A stretch of DNA of 14,534 nt from Clostridiales bacterium (GCA_003343885.1 QAKH01000016.1:1-14534); one strand, 5' to 3'. Shown: positions 6,738 to 14,422, numbered from the stretch's first letter. Made by a program: numbers and translations. The notes: generated by a model from the sequence alone, not told the origin.

Positions 6738-7610
6738 CTACCGCTGTTGGCCGGAAGTCTGCGACACACTGCGTGACGAAGCGAGAAAAAAGCCTTCCGG
6801 CAGCAGTGAGATAAATTCTTCCGGAACGTCAAACCCTATTTCAGCGCCGGAAGACAGCGAATTTGTGGATAAGGAATAAACAGCTTTTCCGTTTTCGTAG
6901 CAGTTTGCTTCCGTGACGACGCCGTAATCGAGATTCAGCTTGTAGGTCTGCGACTGTGTGTAATCTCCGTTTGCGACGTTAAAGGTTATAAGCAGAAGCG
7001 TTCCTTCGTCGGAGGACAGAAGCGAATATGTGTAATTCTCGTCTTCGGGCAGGGACAAAAAGTCCTTATGGGAAATAAGCGCGCCTATCTCTTCGCCGAT
7101 ACTTACACTGCCGCTCGGATAGGAAACGGTTTGCGCCTTTCCGTTCTCAAGCACGCTTATCGACGTTGTTCCGCCGTTTTCAAGCACCATTTTGTTTACG
7201 CCCTCGTTTTTTGATACATAAAACGCCGCGGAAATGTCGTTTTCCTTTACAATTATCCATCTGTTTGAGAGAGTGCCGCTTTCCGATATCACGGAATACT
7301 GCAAATCGTGAACCAAACTTGCTTCGGGACGGAGCAAGGTCAGCATTTCCCGTACGTTTTCGGAGGTCAAATCCGCTTTAATTACGGTATAATTTTTTTC
7401 GGAGACGGGATCCTTGAGAAAGAGTTCCGTTTCTGAGCCTGAATGGGACGAGCCGTCATCCGGGGATATTCCGAAAATTTTCAATATAAATTCAGGCGGC
7501 TCCATAAGTCCTATCTTCCAAAGTCCGGCAAGAATGAACAGGATAATAGCTACTACAACAAGCACGTTGAGCAGTGAAAACACGGCTCCCTTAAGTCTAT
7601 TCACTGTCAT
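6738..7610 (-). CDS. Single-pass membrane protein with large extracytoplasmic domain
   Basis: 290 aa from the chosen ATG; not recognised. One TM helix near the N-terminus (about 10-32, FSLLNVLVVVAIILFILAGL) after a short basic start (MTVNRLKG) predicts a cytoplasmic N-terminus and some 255 residues outside. That part is beta-rich and polar, with repeated strand-turn patterns such as NRWIIVKENDISAAFYVSKN, ending in a Ser/Gln tail. No catalytic motif is seen. The frame opens at TTG 7640, but ATG 7608-7610 has a G-rich GAGGGGGG site directly upstream, while 7640 has none. It starts 41 nt after the TagO-like gene, so it is probably in the same operon. A cell-envelope role is inferred from that alone. 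It converges on cluster gene 3 with a 100-bp gap. Confidence 0.75.
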   Translation of the reverse strand: MTVNRLKGAVFSLLNVLVVVAIILFILAGLWKIGLMEPPEFILKIFGISPDDGSSHSGSETELFLKDPVSEKNYTVIKADLTSENVREMLTLLRPEASLVHDLQYSVISESGTLSNRWIIVKENDISAAFYVSKNEGVNKMVLENGGTTSISVLENGKAQTVSYPSGSVSIGEEIGALISHKDFLSLPEDENYTYSLLSSDEGTLLLITFNVANGDYTQSQTYKLNLDYGVVTEANCYENGKAVYSLSTNSLSSGAEIGFDVPEEFISLLPEGFFLASSRSVSQTSGQQR

Positions 7611-7651
7611 TCCCCCCTCGGCACGGTCGTTTTGACGCAAATCAAACGACT

Positions 7652-8896
7652 TTATTTTTCGGACTTATCAGAATTTTCAGATTTATCAGTTATATCCCGT
7701 TTTTCATTTTCATTTTCTGCTATCTGCGGCTGTTTTACCTGAACATCACCGCAAGAATCTTCATGTTCTACAGTTTTGTCTTGATTTATGTTCGCCGCTG
7801 CCGCGCAGCAAGCCGCGGAGTCTGCCTCAACCTGCTCGCGCTGACTTTTTGCTATATCCTTGCGCTCGAAGGAAAAATTCAGGTTTCCGTACAGCAAAAC
7901 AATGGCGCATGCGGCTACAACCAAAGCCTTTATCGGCCAGCCGAACGAAAAGATTATGGCGGCAATGCCGAGCATTCCGCTTACGGCATAAAGGATCATA
8001 ACCGCGTGCTTTTGGTCAAATCCCTTGTCTATAAGCTTGTGATGAAGATGACCTCTGTCCGGATGGAACGGGCTTTTTCCCGTAAGAATACGGCGAAGAA
8101 AAGCGAAAGCGGTGTCGGCAAGGGGAAGCGCGAAAATGAGTATCGGCACCCAGAACGATACAATTCCGTTAAGCTTGAAACAGCCCTGAATGGAGAGTAC
8201 TCCGAGGGTGTATCCCAAGAACATCGCGCCGGTATCTCCCATGAAAATACGAGCCGGATTAAAGTTGAACGGAAGAAAGCCCATACATGCGCCGACAAGT
8301 ATGGCTATCATGCATATGACGTTTATATCCGTGTCGGTGCGAAGCAGGGTGAGAAGAAGCGTTGCCGCCGAAATGGTCGAAACTCCGCAGGACAAGCCGT
8401 CAAGCCCGTCAATAAGGTTTACTGCGTTTGTTATGGCGGTTATCCAGATAACCGTCACCACCGGCGCAAATACACCAAGCTCGACTGTATATCCTAAAAG
8501 ATTGAACTGCTCTATGGAAATTCCGCCGAATACGGCGATGATTGACGCCGCAATCTGCATAAAGAGCTTGACAAATGCGTTCATATCGTATTTGTCGTCG
8601 ATTATACCCGTAATAACTATTACAAGGTTTCCGATAAGCATAGTTACCGTCGGAATTGTGGGCTTGCAGAAAATCAGCACCGAAACGGTGAACGCGACAA
8701 AAATCGCGACTCCGCCCATAAGCGGCATCTCTTTTTTGTGCATGCGGCGGTTGTCCTTGGGAATATCGGTTACCCTGAATCTGAAAGCAAGCGTACGTAC
8801 AACCGGCGTTGACGTAACCGAGATGAAAAACGCGCACACAAACGCTATTACTATGCCGTATATAGCATTATATACGGATCCGTACATTTCAAACAT
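7652..8896 (-). CDS. TagO/WecA/MraY-family glycosyl-1-phosphate transferase
   Basis: A 414-aa polytopic membrane enzyme that moves a sugar-1-phosphate (usually GlcNAc-1-P) from a UDP-sugar to undecaprenyl phosphate, the first step of wall teichoic acid or other envelope glycan synthesis. Family motifs are present: DIPKDNRRMHKKEMPLMGG (44-62), IIDDKYD (98-104) with the catalytic Asp pair, NLIDGLDGL (160-168), FMGDTG (218-223), and HPDRGHLHH (278-286). About ten TM helices are visible. The gene is longer than typical TagO: a hydrophilic tail (about 345-414) has an Ala/Cys patch (AACCAAAA) and a Lys/Glu/Ser end, KSENSDKSEK. ATG 8896 has AAAGGA about 10 nt upstream. The substrate cannot be told from sequence. 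MraY itself is less likely, because HPDRGHLHH is the TagO/WecA-type loop. Confidence 0.92.
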   Translation of the reverse strand: MFEMYGSVYNAIYGIVIAFVCAFFISVTSTPVVRTLAFRFRVTDIPKDNRRMHKKEMPLMGGVAIFVAFTVSVLIFCKPTIPTVTMLIGNLVIVITGIIDDKYDMNAFVKLFMQIAASIIAVFGGISIEQFNLLGYTVELGVFAPVVTVIWITAITNAVNLIDGLDGLSCGVSTISAATLLLTLLRTDTDINVICMIAILVGACMGFLPFNFNPARIFMGDTGAMFLGYTLGVLSIQGCFKLNGIVSFWVPILIFALPLADTAFAFLRRILTGKSPFHPDRGHLHHKLIDKGFDQKHAVMILYAVSGMLGIAAIIFSFGWPIKALVVAACAIVLLYGNLNFSFERKDIAKSQREQVEADSAACCAAAANINQDKTVEHEDSCGDVQVKQPQIAENENEKRDITDKSENSDKSEK

Positions 8897-8941
8897 GAAG
8901 TAAATATCCTTTCAAACACATTCACATTACTCGACTTATCC

Positions 8942-8979
8942 TGCGGACGTTTCGACTGTTTCAGAACAGGTCGTCCGCA
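8942..8979. repeat. Two-level hairpin between trpS and the TagO-like gene
   Basis: TGCGGACG (8942-8949) and CGTCCGCA (8972-8979) form a perfect 8-bp stem. Inside it CTGTT/AACAG adds a second 5-bp stem with a TCAG loop. No T-run follows on the minus strand, so it is not a standard terminator for trpS. It may be an RNA processing or stability element between the two genes. Confidence 0.6.
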
Positions 8980-8993
8980 AAATTTGTACGGAG

Positions 8994-10064
8994 TTACTTT
9001 ACCTGGTAAAAACCAACCTTTTTGTATACCTTGCGCAGTGTTTTTTCGGCAAGATAGGAAGCCTTCTGAGCTCCGTCCTTCATTATCTGCTCAAGGTACG
9101 CCTTATCCTTTATAAGCTTTGCGTACTCGCTTCTTACGCCCTCAAGTGAGTCGGCGCACACCTCTCCTACGGCGCTCTTGAAATCGCCGTAGCCTTTGCC
9201 GTCAAATTCTTTTTCTATTTCCTCAAAGCTTTTTCCGGTGAAGGAGGAGTATATGCTCATAAGGTTGTTTATTCCGTCTTTGCCCTCTGCATAGCGCACA
9301 ACGCTGTCTGAATCGGTAACGGCGCGCTTTATCTTGCGTATCGTTTCATCACGTCCCTCGATAATTGCGACAAAGGAAGCCGGATTGGGATCCGATTTGC
9401 TCATCTTTTTTGTCGGATCGGTAAGGGAGTTTATTTTCATGCCGGTTTTGGGAATATACGGCTCGGGAATGGTGAACACATCGCCGTAAATGCCGTTGAA
9501 TCTGCCGGCAATATCACGGGCGATTTCTATATGCTGTTTCTGGTCTATTCCCACCGGAACAACGTCGGTTCCGTAAAGCAGTATATCCGCCGCCATAAGA
9601 ACGGGATAGGTGAAAAGACCTGCGTTTATGTTGTCGGCGTGCTTTTGGGACTTGTCCTTGAACTGCGTCATTCTGGAAAGCTCGCCGAAACCGGTGTAGC
9701 ATCCGAGAACCCATGAAAGCTCGGCGTGTGCCGGCACATGGCTCTGAACAAACATAACGCTTTTTGCCGGATCAATTCCGCAGGCGATGTAAAGAGCCAG
9801 TCCCTCAAGCGTTCTGCGGCGAAGGTCGGCAGGAATTTGTCTTACCGTTATCGCGTGCAAATCGACAACACAGTACAGACAATCGTAATCATCCTGGAGA
9901 GCGACCCAGTTTTTTAGCGCGCCGAGATAGTTGCCGATAGTTAAAATTCCGCTCGGCTGAACTCCGGAAAAAATGCGCTTTTTCTTGGTTTCGGCGGTCT
10001 CCGGCGCAGAGCCGGCAGCCGAAGTAATATCAGATATATTTTCAGTTTTATTTTCCTGTGACAT
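8994..10064 (-). CDS. trpS: Tryptophanyl-tRNA synthetase
   Basis: 356 aa, class Ic aminoacyl-tRNA synthetase charging tRNA-Trp. The HIGH-type motif appears in the TrpS form SGILTIGNYLGAL (38-50). The KMSKS motif is exact at 220-224 (KKMSKSDPNPASF). Further TrpS hallmarks are CVVDLHAIT (65-73), the YPVLMAADILLY block (153-164) and GIDQKQHIE. An unusual 29-residue polar N-terminal extension (MSQENKTEN ... ETKKK) precedes the core. The frame also has a TTG at 10070, but ATG 10062-10064 has AAAGGA 10 nt upstream, the better spacing. There is no T-box leader in the 121-bp gap upstream (no GGTGGNACC element). The gene probably leads the minus run with the TagO-like gene. Confidence 0.96.
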   Translation of the reverse strand: MSQENKTENISDITSAAGSAPETAETKKKRIFSGVQPSGILTIGNYLGALKNWVALQDDYDCLYCVVDLHAITVRQIPADLRRRTLEGLALYIACGIDPAKSVMFVQSHVPAHAELSWVLGCYTGFGELSRMTQFKDKSQKHADNINAGLFTYPVLMAADILLYGTDVVPVGIDQKQHIEIARDIAGRFNGIYGDVFTIPEPYIPKTGMKINSLTDPTKKMSKSDPNPASFVAIIEGRDETIRKIKRAVTDSDSVVRYAEGKDGINNLMSIYSSFTGKSFEEIEKEFDGKGYGDFKSAVGEVCADSLEGVRSEYAKLIKDKAYLEQIMKDGAQKASYLAEKTLRKVYKKVGFYQVK

Positions 10065-10185
10065 TATCAATTCATCCTTTCTGATTACTGCGCATTAAAC
10101 GCTTATATGACGGCTTGTATAACTTTTTCCGTTGCCGCCGCGCGCTCTCCCGACTTACGCTGTCAGGCGTTATGCGTTATAATAT

Positions 10186-11376
10186 TTAAATCCCCATATC
10201 CTTTATGACGCCGGCAAGAATATTGACGCCTTTTTCTATCTGATCCTTTGTCGGCATGGAGTAATTCATTCTGAAAGAGGTACAGGGCATGTCAGGTTCC
10301 GGCAGGAAGGTTTCTCCCGGAACAACTGCAACCTTTGCGGCAACCGTTCTCTTTATAAACTCTTTCATATCGGTTCCGGCAGGCAAAGTAACCCATAAGA
10401 ACAGACCACCTTCCGGACGTGTATAGCGCACGGTTTTCGGGAAGGTCTTGTCCATACACTCAAGCATAAACGCGCAGTTTTCGCCGTAAAGAGCGTTTAT
10501 AGAGCGGACATGCTCGTCAAGTCCGTACTTTTCTATGAAACGTGAGCAAAGCATCTGGAAAAAGAGGTTTGTGTGTACGTCGTTTGTCTGCTTTACCACA
10601 ACGATTTTCTGCACAAGCTCCTCGTGGCCGCATATAAAGCCTACACGCATGCCGGCTGACAGCACCTTCGAAAAAGAGCCGCAGTAAAGAACAACGCCCT
10701 CGTCATCCATGCTTTTGATTGTGGGAACGTCCTTGCCGGAGAAGCGAAGCTCGCCGTACGGGTTGTCCTCCACAATGACGACGCCGTATTTTTTTGCCAG
10801 CGCGAGAACAGCCTTTCTCTTTTCAAGCGACATGGTAATTCCGGCAGGATTCTGGAAAGTCGGAATGAGATATATCATTTTTACTTTGCTGTCGGTTTTA
10901 AGTATATTTTCAAGCTCTTCGGGATTTATGCCGTCATCTCCCACGTCAAGACCCTTAAGGTTTACGCCGTATGAGCGGAAAGCGTTTAGCGCTCCGATAA
11001 AGCTGGGGTTTTCACATATTACCGTGTCGCCTCTGTTGCAAAGCACCTTGCATGCAAGGTCAAGTCCCTGTTGACCGCCGGAGGTGATGACAGTCATGTC
11101 AAATTCACGTCCTATGGAGAATTTGCTCTTTAAGCGTGCCGCCACCTGCTCACGAAGAGGAGCGTACCCTTCGGTAATGCCGTACTGAAGCGACTTTGCG
11201 GATTCTGTTTCAAAAATATCGTCCGCAAGCGCACGAAGCTTTTCAACCGGGAAAGAAAGCGGAGAGGGGTTTCCTGCCGCAAAGGAAATTACACTTGGGT
11301 CTGTGAGTGATTTGAAAATCTCACGGATTGCCGACGGCTTAAGCGGCTCTACATTATCTGAAAATTTAAAATTCAT
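10186..11376 (-). CDS. PLP-dependent class I/II aminotransferase (2-aminoadipate/LysN-like)
   Basis: 396-aa fold-type I aminotransferase. The pyridoxal-phosphate lysine is K237 in GSFSKVLSAGMRVGF. Other landmarks are SGGQQGLDL (99-107, phosphate loop), PTFQNPAG (172-179), EDNPYGEL (203-210) and the substrate-carboxylate arginine R369 in FRMNYS. The overall pattern matches the 2-aminoadipate/aromatic aminotransferase group related to LysN and to the domain of MocR regulators, but there is no N-terminal GntR DNA-binding domain. The true amino acid substrate cannot be set from sequence. ATG 11374-11376 has AAAGGAAG 10 nt upstream. The gene has its own promoter and a leader hairpin, and is divergent from pgi. 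Confidence 0.93.
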   Translation of the reverse strand: MNFKFSDNVEPLKPSAIREIFKSLTDPSVISFAAGNPSPLSFPVEKLRALADDIFETESAKSLQYGITEGYAPLREQVAARLKSKFSIGREFDMTVITSGGQQGLDLACKVLCNRGDTVICENPSFIGALNAFRSYGVNLKGLDVGDDGINPEELENILKTDSKVKMIYLIPTFQNPAGITMSLEKRKAVLALAKKYGVVIVEDNPYGELRFSGKDVPTIKSMDDEGVVLYCGSFSKVLSAGMRVGFICGHEELVQKIVVVKQTNDVHTNLFFQMLCSRFIEKYGLDEHVRSINALYGENCAFMLECMDKTFPKTVRYTRPEGGLFLWVTLPAGTDMKEFIKRTVAAKVAVVPGETFLPEPDMPCTSFRMNYSMPTKDQIEKGVNILAGVIKDMGI

Positions 11377-11398
11377 TGTCTTTTATCTTCCTTTCAAA

Positions 11399-11420
11399 GA
11401 AACCGGAGAAAGGCGGTTTC
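11399..11420 (-). promoter_or_regulatory. Leader hairpin before the aminotransferase ribosome site
   Basis: A perfect 7-bp inverted repeat (GAAACCG / CGGTTTC) with an 8-nt loop lies in the predicted 5' leader. It ends only 4 nt before the AAAGGAAG ribosome site at 11387-11394. It could protect the 5' end or adjust translation. It is too short for a known riboswitch. Confidence 0.5.
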
Positions 11421-11464
11421 ATCAAATGTTGTAAAAATTGGATTACTTACCCATTTTCCGTAGT

Positions 11465-11493
11465 ATTATATCACATAAATTCCTTCATATCAA
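11465..11493 (-). promoter_or_regulatory. Sigma-A promoter of the aminotransferase gene
   Basis: On the minus strand TTGATA (11488-11493) and TATAAT (11465-11470) are separated by exactly 17 bp, and the -10 carries the extended TGA prefix (TGATATAAT). This is a near-consensus sigma-A promoter. Transcription would begin near 11458, leaving a leader of about 80 nt. Confidence 0.8.
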
Positions 11494-11523
11494 TAACCTT
11501 TTAATAACTTTTGTGGTACTTTG

Positions 11524-11595
11524 TATGTATTTGATATGTATTTGCGGATTTTTGCGTTTTAACGACAAAAAATATCACCCACAGACAAAAAATAT
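11524..11595. repeat. Two pairs of phased direct repeats between divergent promoters
   Basis: TATGTATTTG occurs at 11524-11533 and 11535-11544, one helical turn apart (11 bp). GACAAAAAATAT occurs at 11554-11565 and 11584-11595, 30 bp apart, close to three turns. The second copy of the latter ends 2 bp before the pgi -35 box. Both pairs lie between the divergent promoters of the aminotransferase gene and pgi. They are candidate operators or curved-DNA upstream elements. Confidence 0.6.
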
Positions 11596-11597
11596 GC

Positions 11598-11626
11598 TTG
11601 TAAAATGTAATTGTTTGGTGTATAAT
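11598..11626 (+). promoter_or_regulatory. Sigma-A promoter of pgi
   Basis: TTGTAA (11598-11603) and a consensus TATAAT (11621-11626) with a 17-bp spacer. The start would be near 11633, giving a very short leader of about 25 nt that already contains the AAGGAGGT ribosome site (11642-11649). Confidence 0.8.
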
Positions 11627-11657
11627 GTAGTCTCAATGTGCAAGGAGGTAATTTCAA

Positions 11658-12998
11658 ATGTCAGTCAGACTGAATGATAAGTTCTTGAAAGGTTTTGTCA
11701 CGGACGAAGAGATAGGCTCATACAAAGCGGCTCTGTCCGAGGCTCATGACAAAATAGTAAACAAAACCGGCGAAGGAAGCGACTTTCTCGGCTGGTATAC
11801 TCTGCCTTTTGATTATGACAAAGACGAGTTTGAAAGAATAAAAAAAGCCGCAAAGAAAATAAAGGACACAAGCGACATACTTGTCGTTATCGGAATAGGC
11901 GGCTCATATCTCGGCGCAAGAGCCGCGATTGAATATATCAAGTCCCCGAACTACAATCTTCTCTCCAAAGACACGCCGAACATTTATTTTGCCGGAAATT
12001 CTATCAGCGCTCAGGCTCTCTCAGAGGTTATAAGCCTTTGTGACGGCAAGGATTTCTGCGTAAACGTAATATCCAAGTCCGGTACGACAACCGAACCGGC
12101 TGTTGCGTTCCGTGTTTTCCGTGAAATGCTTGAAGAGAAATACGGCAAGGACGGTGCAAGAGAGCGTATTTTTGTAACAACCGACAAGGCAAGAGGCACT
12201 CTCAAGGAGTTTTCCGACGCGTCAGGATACGAAACATTTGTAATACCGGACGACGTAGGCGGACGTTATTCCGTTCTTACCGCCTGCGGACTGCTGCCCA
12301 TGGCTGTTGCCGGAATAGACATAGACAAGGTTATGCTCGGCGCGCGCAGGGCGGCAGAGAAGCTTAACGTATGCGACGTTGACAAGAATGACGCATACCG
12401 TTATGCCGTTATAAGAAATATTCTTCTCTCAAAGGGCAAGTCTTTGGAAATCATGGCTTGCTATGAGCCGGCATATCAGTATATGAACGAGTGGTGGAAG
12501 CAGCTTTTCGGCGAGAGCGAAGGAAAAGACGGAAAGGGTATCTTCCCTGCCTCGGTTATTTACTCTACAGACCTTCATTCTCTCGGACAGATTATCCAAG
12601 AGGGTGTGCGCAACATGTTTGAAACGGTTGTGGACATAAAAGATACCGGCTGCAGCTATATTATTCCGGATGATCCGAATAACGTGGATAAGCTCAACTT
12701 TATTTCCGGCAAGGACCTTTGCGAGGCAAACAAAAAAGCGTTTATAGCAACAGCCTTCGCTCACAGCGACGGAAATGTTCCTAACATTGTGCTTGAGGTT
12801 GAGTCGAGAAAAGAGGACTGCTACGGATACATGGTTGTGTTCTTTGAGATAGCGTGTGCCGCAAGCGGATACATTCTCGGAGTAAATCCGTTCAACCAGC
12901 CCGGAGTTGAGGCGTACAAAAAAAACATGTTCGCGCTCTTAGGCAAACCGGGTGAAGAAAACGAAAAGAGAAGAAAAGAGCTTGAAGCAAGACTTTAA
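11658..12998 (+). CDS. pgi: Glucose-6-phosphate isomerase
   Basis: 446 aa, interconverts glucose 6-phosphate and fructose 6-phosphate in glycolysis and gluconeogenesis. The length is typical of the short bacterial PGI type. Signatures: VIGIGGSYLGARA (77-89), ISKSGTTTEPAVA (138-150) for phosphate binding, DDVGGRYSVLTACGL (198-212), the active-site stretch QLFGESEGKDGKGIFP (282-297), DLHSLGQ (305-311) with the catalytic-type His308, and NPFNQPGVEAYKKNM (410-424) with the C-terminal active-site lysine. ATG 11658 has AAGGAGGT 8 nt upstream, the strongest ribosome site in the window, as expected for a highly expressed glycolytic gene. It is monocistronic: own promoter upstream and strong terminator after. 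Confidence 0.98.
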   Translation: MSVRLNDKFLKGFVTDEEIGSYKAALSEAHDKIVNKTGEGSDFLGWYTLPFDYDKDEFERIKKAAKKIKDTSDILVVIGIGGSYLGARAAIEYIKSPNYNLLSKDTPNIYFAGNSISAQALSEVISLCDGKDFCVNVISKSGTTTEPAVAFRVFREMLEEKYGKDGARERIFVTTDKARGTLKEFSDASGYETFVIPDDVGGRYSVLTACGLLPMAVAGIDIDKVMLGARRAAEKLNVCDVDKNDAYRYAVIRNILLSKGKSLEIMACYEPAYQYMNEWWKQLFGESEGKDGKGIFPASVIYSTDLHSLGQIIQEGVRNMFETVVDIKDTGCSYIIPDDPNNVDKLNFISGKDLCEANKKAFIATAFAHSDGNVPNIVLEVESRKEDCYGYMVVFFEIACAASGYILGVNPFNQPGVEAYKKNMFALLGKPGEENEKRRKELEARL

Positions 12999-13042
12999 TG
13001 CTTTATAAAATAAATCTTTTCATAAATAGACTTCACAATCAT

Positions 13043-13066
13043 TAAACATAAACATAAACATAAACA
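13043..13066. repeat. Hexamer tandem repeat (TAAACA)x4
   Basis: Four exact copies of TAAACA lie between the pgi stop and its terminator. It is a simple-sequence tract able to slip in replication. It is not coding and is outside the promoter of the next gene. Confidence 0.9.
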
Positions 13067-13071
13067 TTCAA

Positions 13072-13113
13072 AAAACGACTGTTCCGAAAGCGGTGGCAGT
13101 CGTTTTGTTTTTT
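13072..13113. terminator. Strong intrinsic terminator after pgi, two-way
   Basis: A perfect 10-bp stem AAAACGACTG (13072-13081) / CAGTCGTTTT (13097-13106) closes a 15-nt loop that itself holds a CCG-AAAG-CGG mini-stem. A run of T follows (GTTTTTT). On the minus strand the stem is also followed by T residues (TTTTTTGAATG), so it should stop transcription from both sides. It ends the pgi transcript about 75 nt after the stop codon. Confidence 0.92.
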
Positions 13114-13148
13114 GCATAAATTTTGCCAATTGAAAACAGCGCTTTTTG

Positions 13149-13177
13149 TTGACTTTTACAGAGGATTTTGGTATACT
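13149..13177 (+). promoter_or_regulatory. Sigma-A promoter of the lipoprotein gene
   Basis: TTGACT (13149-13154) and TATACT (13172-13177) with exactly 17 bp between, each one base off consensus. Transcription would begin near 13184, with a leader of about 70 nt. It follows the pgi terminator, so the gene is independently expressed. Confidence 0.85.
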
Positions 13178-13254
13178 GTGTGCGTAACGGAGCAGGTTGC
13201 AGGTATCGGGCAATCGGCTGTTTTTGAAATTAAATCCGGAGGCGTCATAACATT

Positions 13255-14352
13255 ATGAAAACAAGTTCTTATGAGCAAAAAACGTCGGCAGAAACGACGA
13301 AAAAAAGAAATAAAGGAGCGGTTTTTATGCATTCAGCTATAACAGCGGCGGCATGTGCGGTTATGCTTGTATTTTCTTCCTGTATGCCTGATGTACCGGC
13401 GGGTACAAATAATCCCAAAGATGAAGAGGAAAGCAATGCTTTACAGCCGGAAATATCCGAAGCGGATGCGGACGGCAAGTTCACAATCGCAATACTTCCG
13501 GACACTCAACAAGAGGTGATAGGTGAATCAGCGATAGAAAACGAGCTTTTTCTGAATCGCACAGAATGGCTTGCTGAGAACAAAGAGGAGTTGGATCTGC
13601 GTTTTGTGATACATACCGGAGATATAGTGAACTGGGGCAATGAAGAGCCGGAGCAGTTTGAAATAGCGTCCGAAGCTATTGCAGTGCTTGACGAGGCGGA
13701 TATACCGGTAGGACTTTGTCTTGGCAATCACGATACGGCGGCGGTAGGAGTCGGAGGAAGTGCGGCGGATCCTGACAACACAAAGACGCGTGTACGGGAT
13801 ACCGAGACGTTCAACGAGTATTTTTCGCTTGACAGATATCCCGACTGTATTCCTTTTGAGGATGACAAGATAGACAACGCATATCAGTTTTTTGAGGCAG
13901 GCGGCAAGGAGTGGCTTATTCTGACGCTTGAGCTCTGGCCGAGAGGCGATGTTATAGCGTGGGCAAACAGGATAGTTGAGATGCACAGTGACAAAAATGT
14001 TATTGTTGCGACGCATTCGTATCTTACAAGCTCAGGAGAGCTTATGCAGAGCAACGGCGGATACGGAGCGACATCTCCGCAGTATCTGTATGATACGTTT
14101 ATAAGCAAACATGAAAATATCAAGCTTGTTTTTTGCGGACACAACGGCACTTCGGCAGTGAGGGAAGATTTTGGTGAAAGCGGAGAAAAAATCGTGTCGC
14201 TGTTAGGCTGTTACCACAGCAGTGATAAAAATCCCGTGCAGATAGTAGAAATCGATGTTAACGAAGGAACGATTTCTTCAAGAGTATTTACCCCGATTGA
14301 CGGCGGCGAATGGACTGACCATGCTTATACCGTTGACGGATTAGAGTTTTAG
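13255..14352 (+). CDS. Secreted lipoprotein metallophosphoesterase
   Basis: 365-aa calcineurin-like phosphoesterase predicted to be lipid-anchored outside the cell. A basic stretch (KKRNKG, 16-21) and hydrophobic core (residues 28-40) lead to the lipobox-like VFSSC with Cys43; an acidic linker (to about 74) joins the enzyme. Metal motifs: LPDTQ (81-85), HTGDIVN (120-126), GNHDTA (157-162), ATHSYL (252-257), CGHNG (294-298). The ELWPR (226-230) and CGHNG forms fit the secreted PDTQ group, where the last GHxH is usually GHxG-like (recollection). Substrate unknown. Start is uncertain: ATG 13255 has GGAGG a long 12 nt upstream. In-frame ATG 13327 has a better AAAGGAG (13312-13318) 8 nt upstream but would drop the basic n-region, giving 341 aa. 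Confidence 0.88.
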   Translation: MKTSSYEQKTSAETTKKRNKGAVFMHSAITAAACAVMLVFSSCMPDVPAGTNNPKDEEESNALQPEISEADADGKFTIAILPDTQQEVIGESAIENELFLNRTEWLAENKEELDLRFVIHTGDIVNWGNEEPEQFEIASEAIAVLDEADIPVGLCLGNHDTAAVGVGGSAADPDNTKTRVRDTETFNEYFSLDRYPDCIPFEDDKIDNAYQFFEAGGKEWLILTLELWPRGDVIAWANRIVEMHSDKNVIVATHSYLTSSGELMQSNGGYGATSPQYLYDTFISKHENIKLVFCGHNGTSAVREDFGESGEKIVSLLGCYHSSDKNPVQIVEIDVNEGTISSRVFTPIDGGEWTDHAYTVDGLEF

Positions 14353-14368
14353 CAGAAATGGAGTGTAT

Positions 14369-14409
14369 GTACTTTTTTCTCTCGCAGGAAAAAACTACCA
14401 AAAAAGTAC
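14369..14409. repeat. 10-bp inverted repeat after the lipoprotein gene
   Basis: GTACTTTTTT (14369-14378) and AAAAAAGTAC (14400-14409) flank a 21-nt loop, 17 nt after the stop codon. The stem could act as a terminator-like 3' end, but the T-run lies in the 5' arm, not after the stem. Like the left-edge element, it pairs a T-run with an A-run. Confidence 0.7.
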
Positions 14410-14422
14410 GCGGAGGGCTTGC

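Noticed and set aside
7763..8497. Long open frames on the plus strand opposite the TagO-like gene (up to 244 codons).
   Set aside because: The minus-strand gene has all family motifs in order. The opposite frames are shadows, with no ribosome site or recognisable domain.
10065..10185. A T-box riboswitch before trpS.
   Set aside because: No GGTGGNACC element, no terminator/antiterminator pair, and too little space.
11438..11677. An open frame of 79 codons on the plus strand across the aminotransferase/pgi gap.
   Set aside because: It has no ribosome site, runs through the pgi promoter and ribosome site, and reads AT-rich intergenic DNA as a Cys/Ile/Leu-rich chain.
13271..13342. A 23-residue, very basic out-of-frame ORF (begins MSKKRRQKRRKK) overlapping the lipoprotein N-terminus.
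   Set aside because: There is no ribosome site before it, and the basic composition is simply the A-rich coding DNA of the lipoprotein n-region read in another frame.
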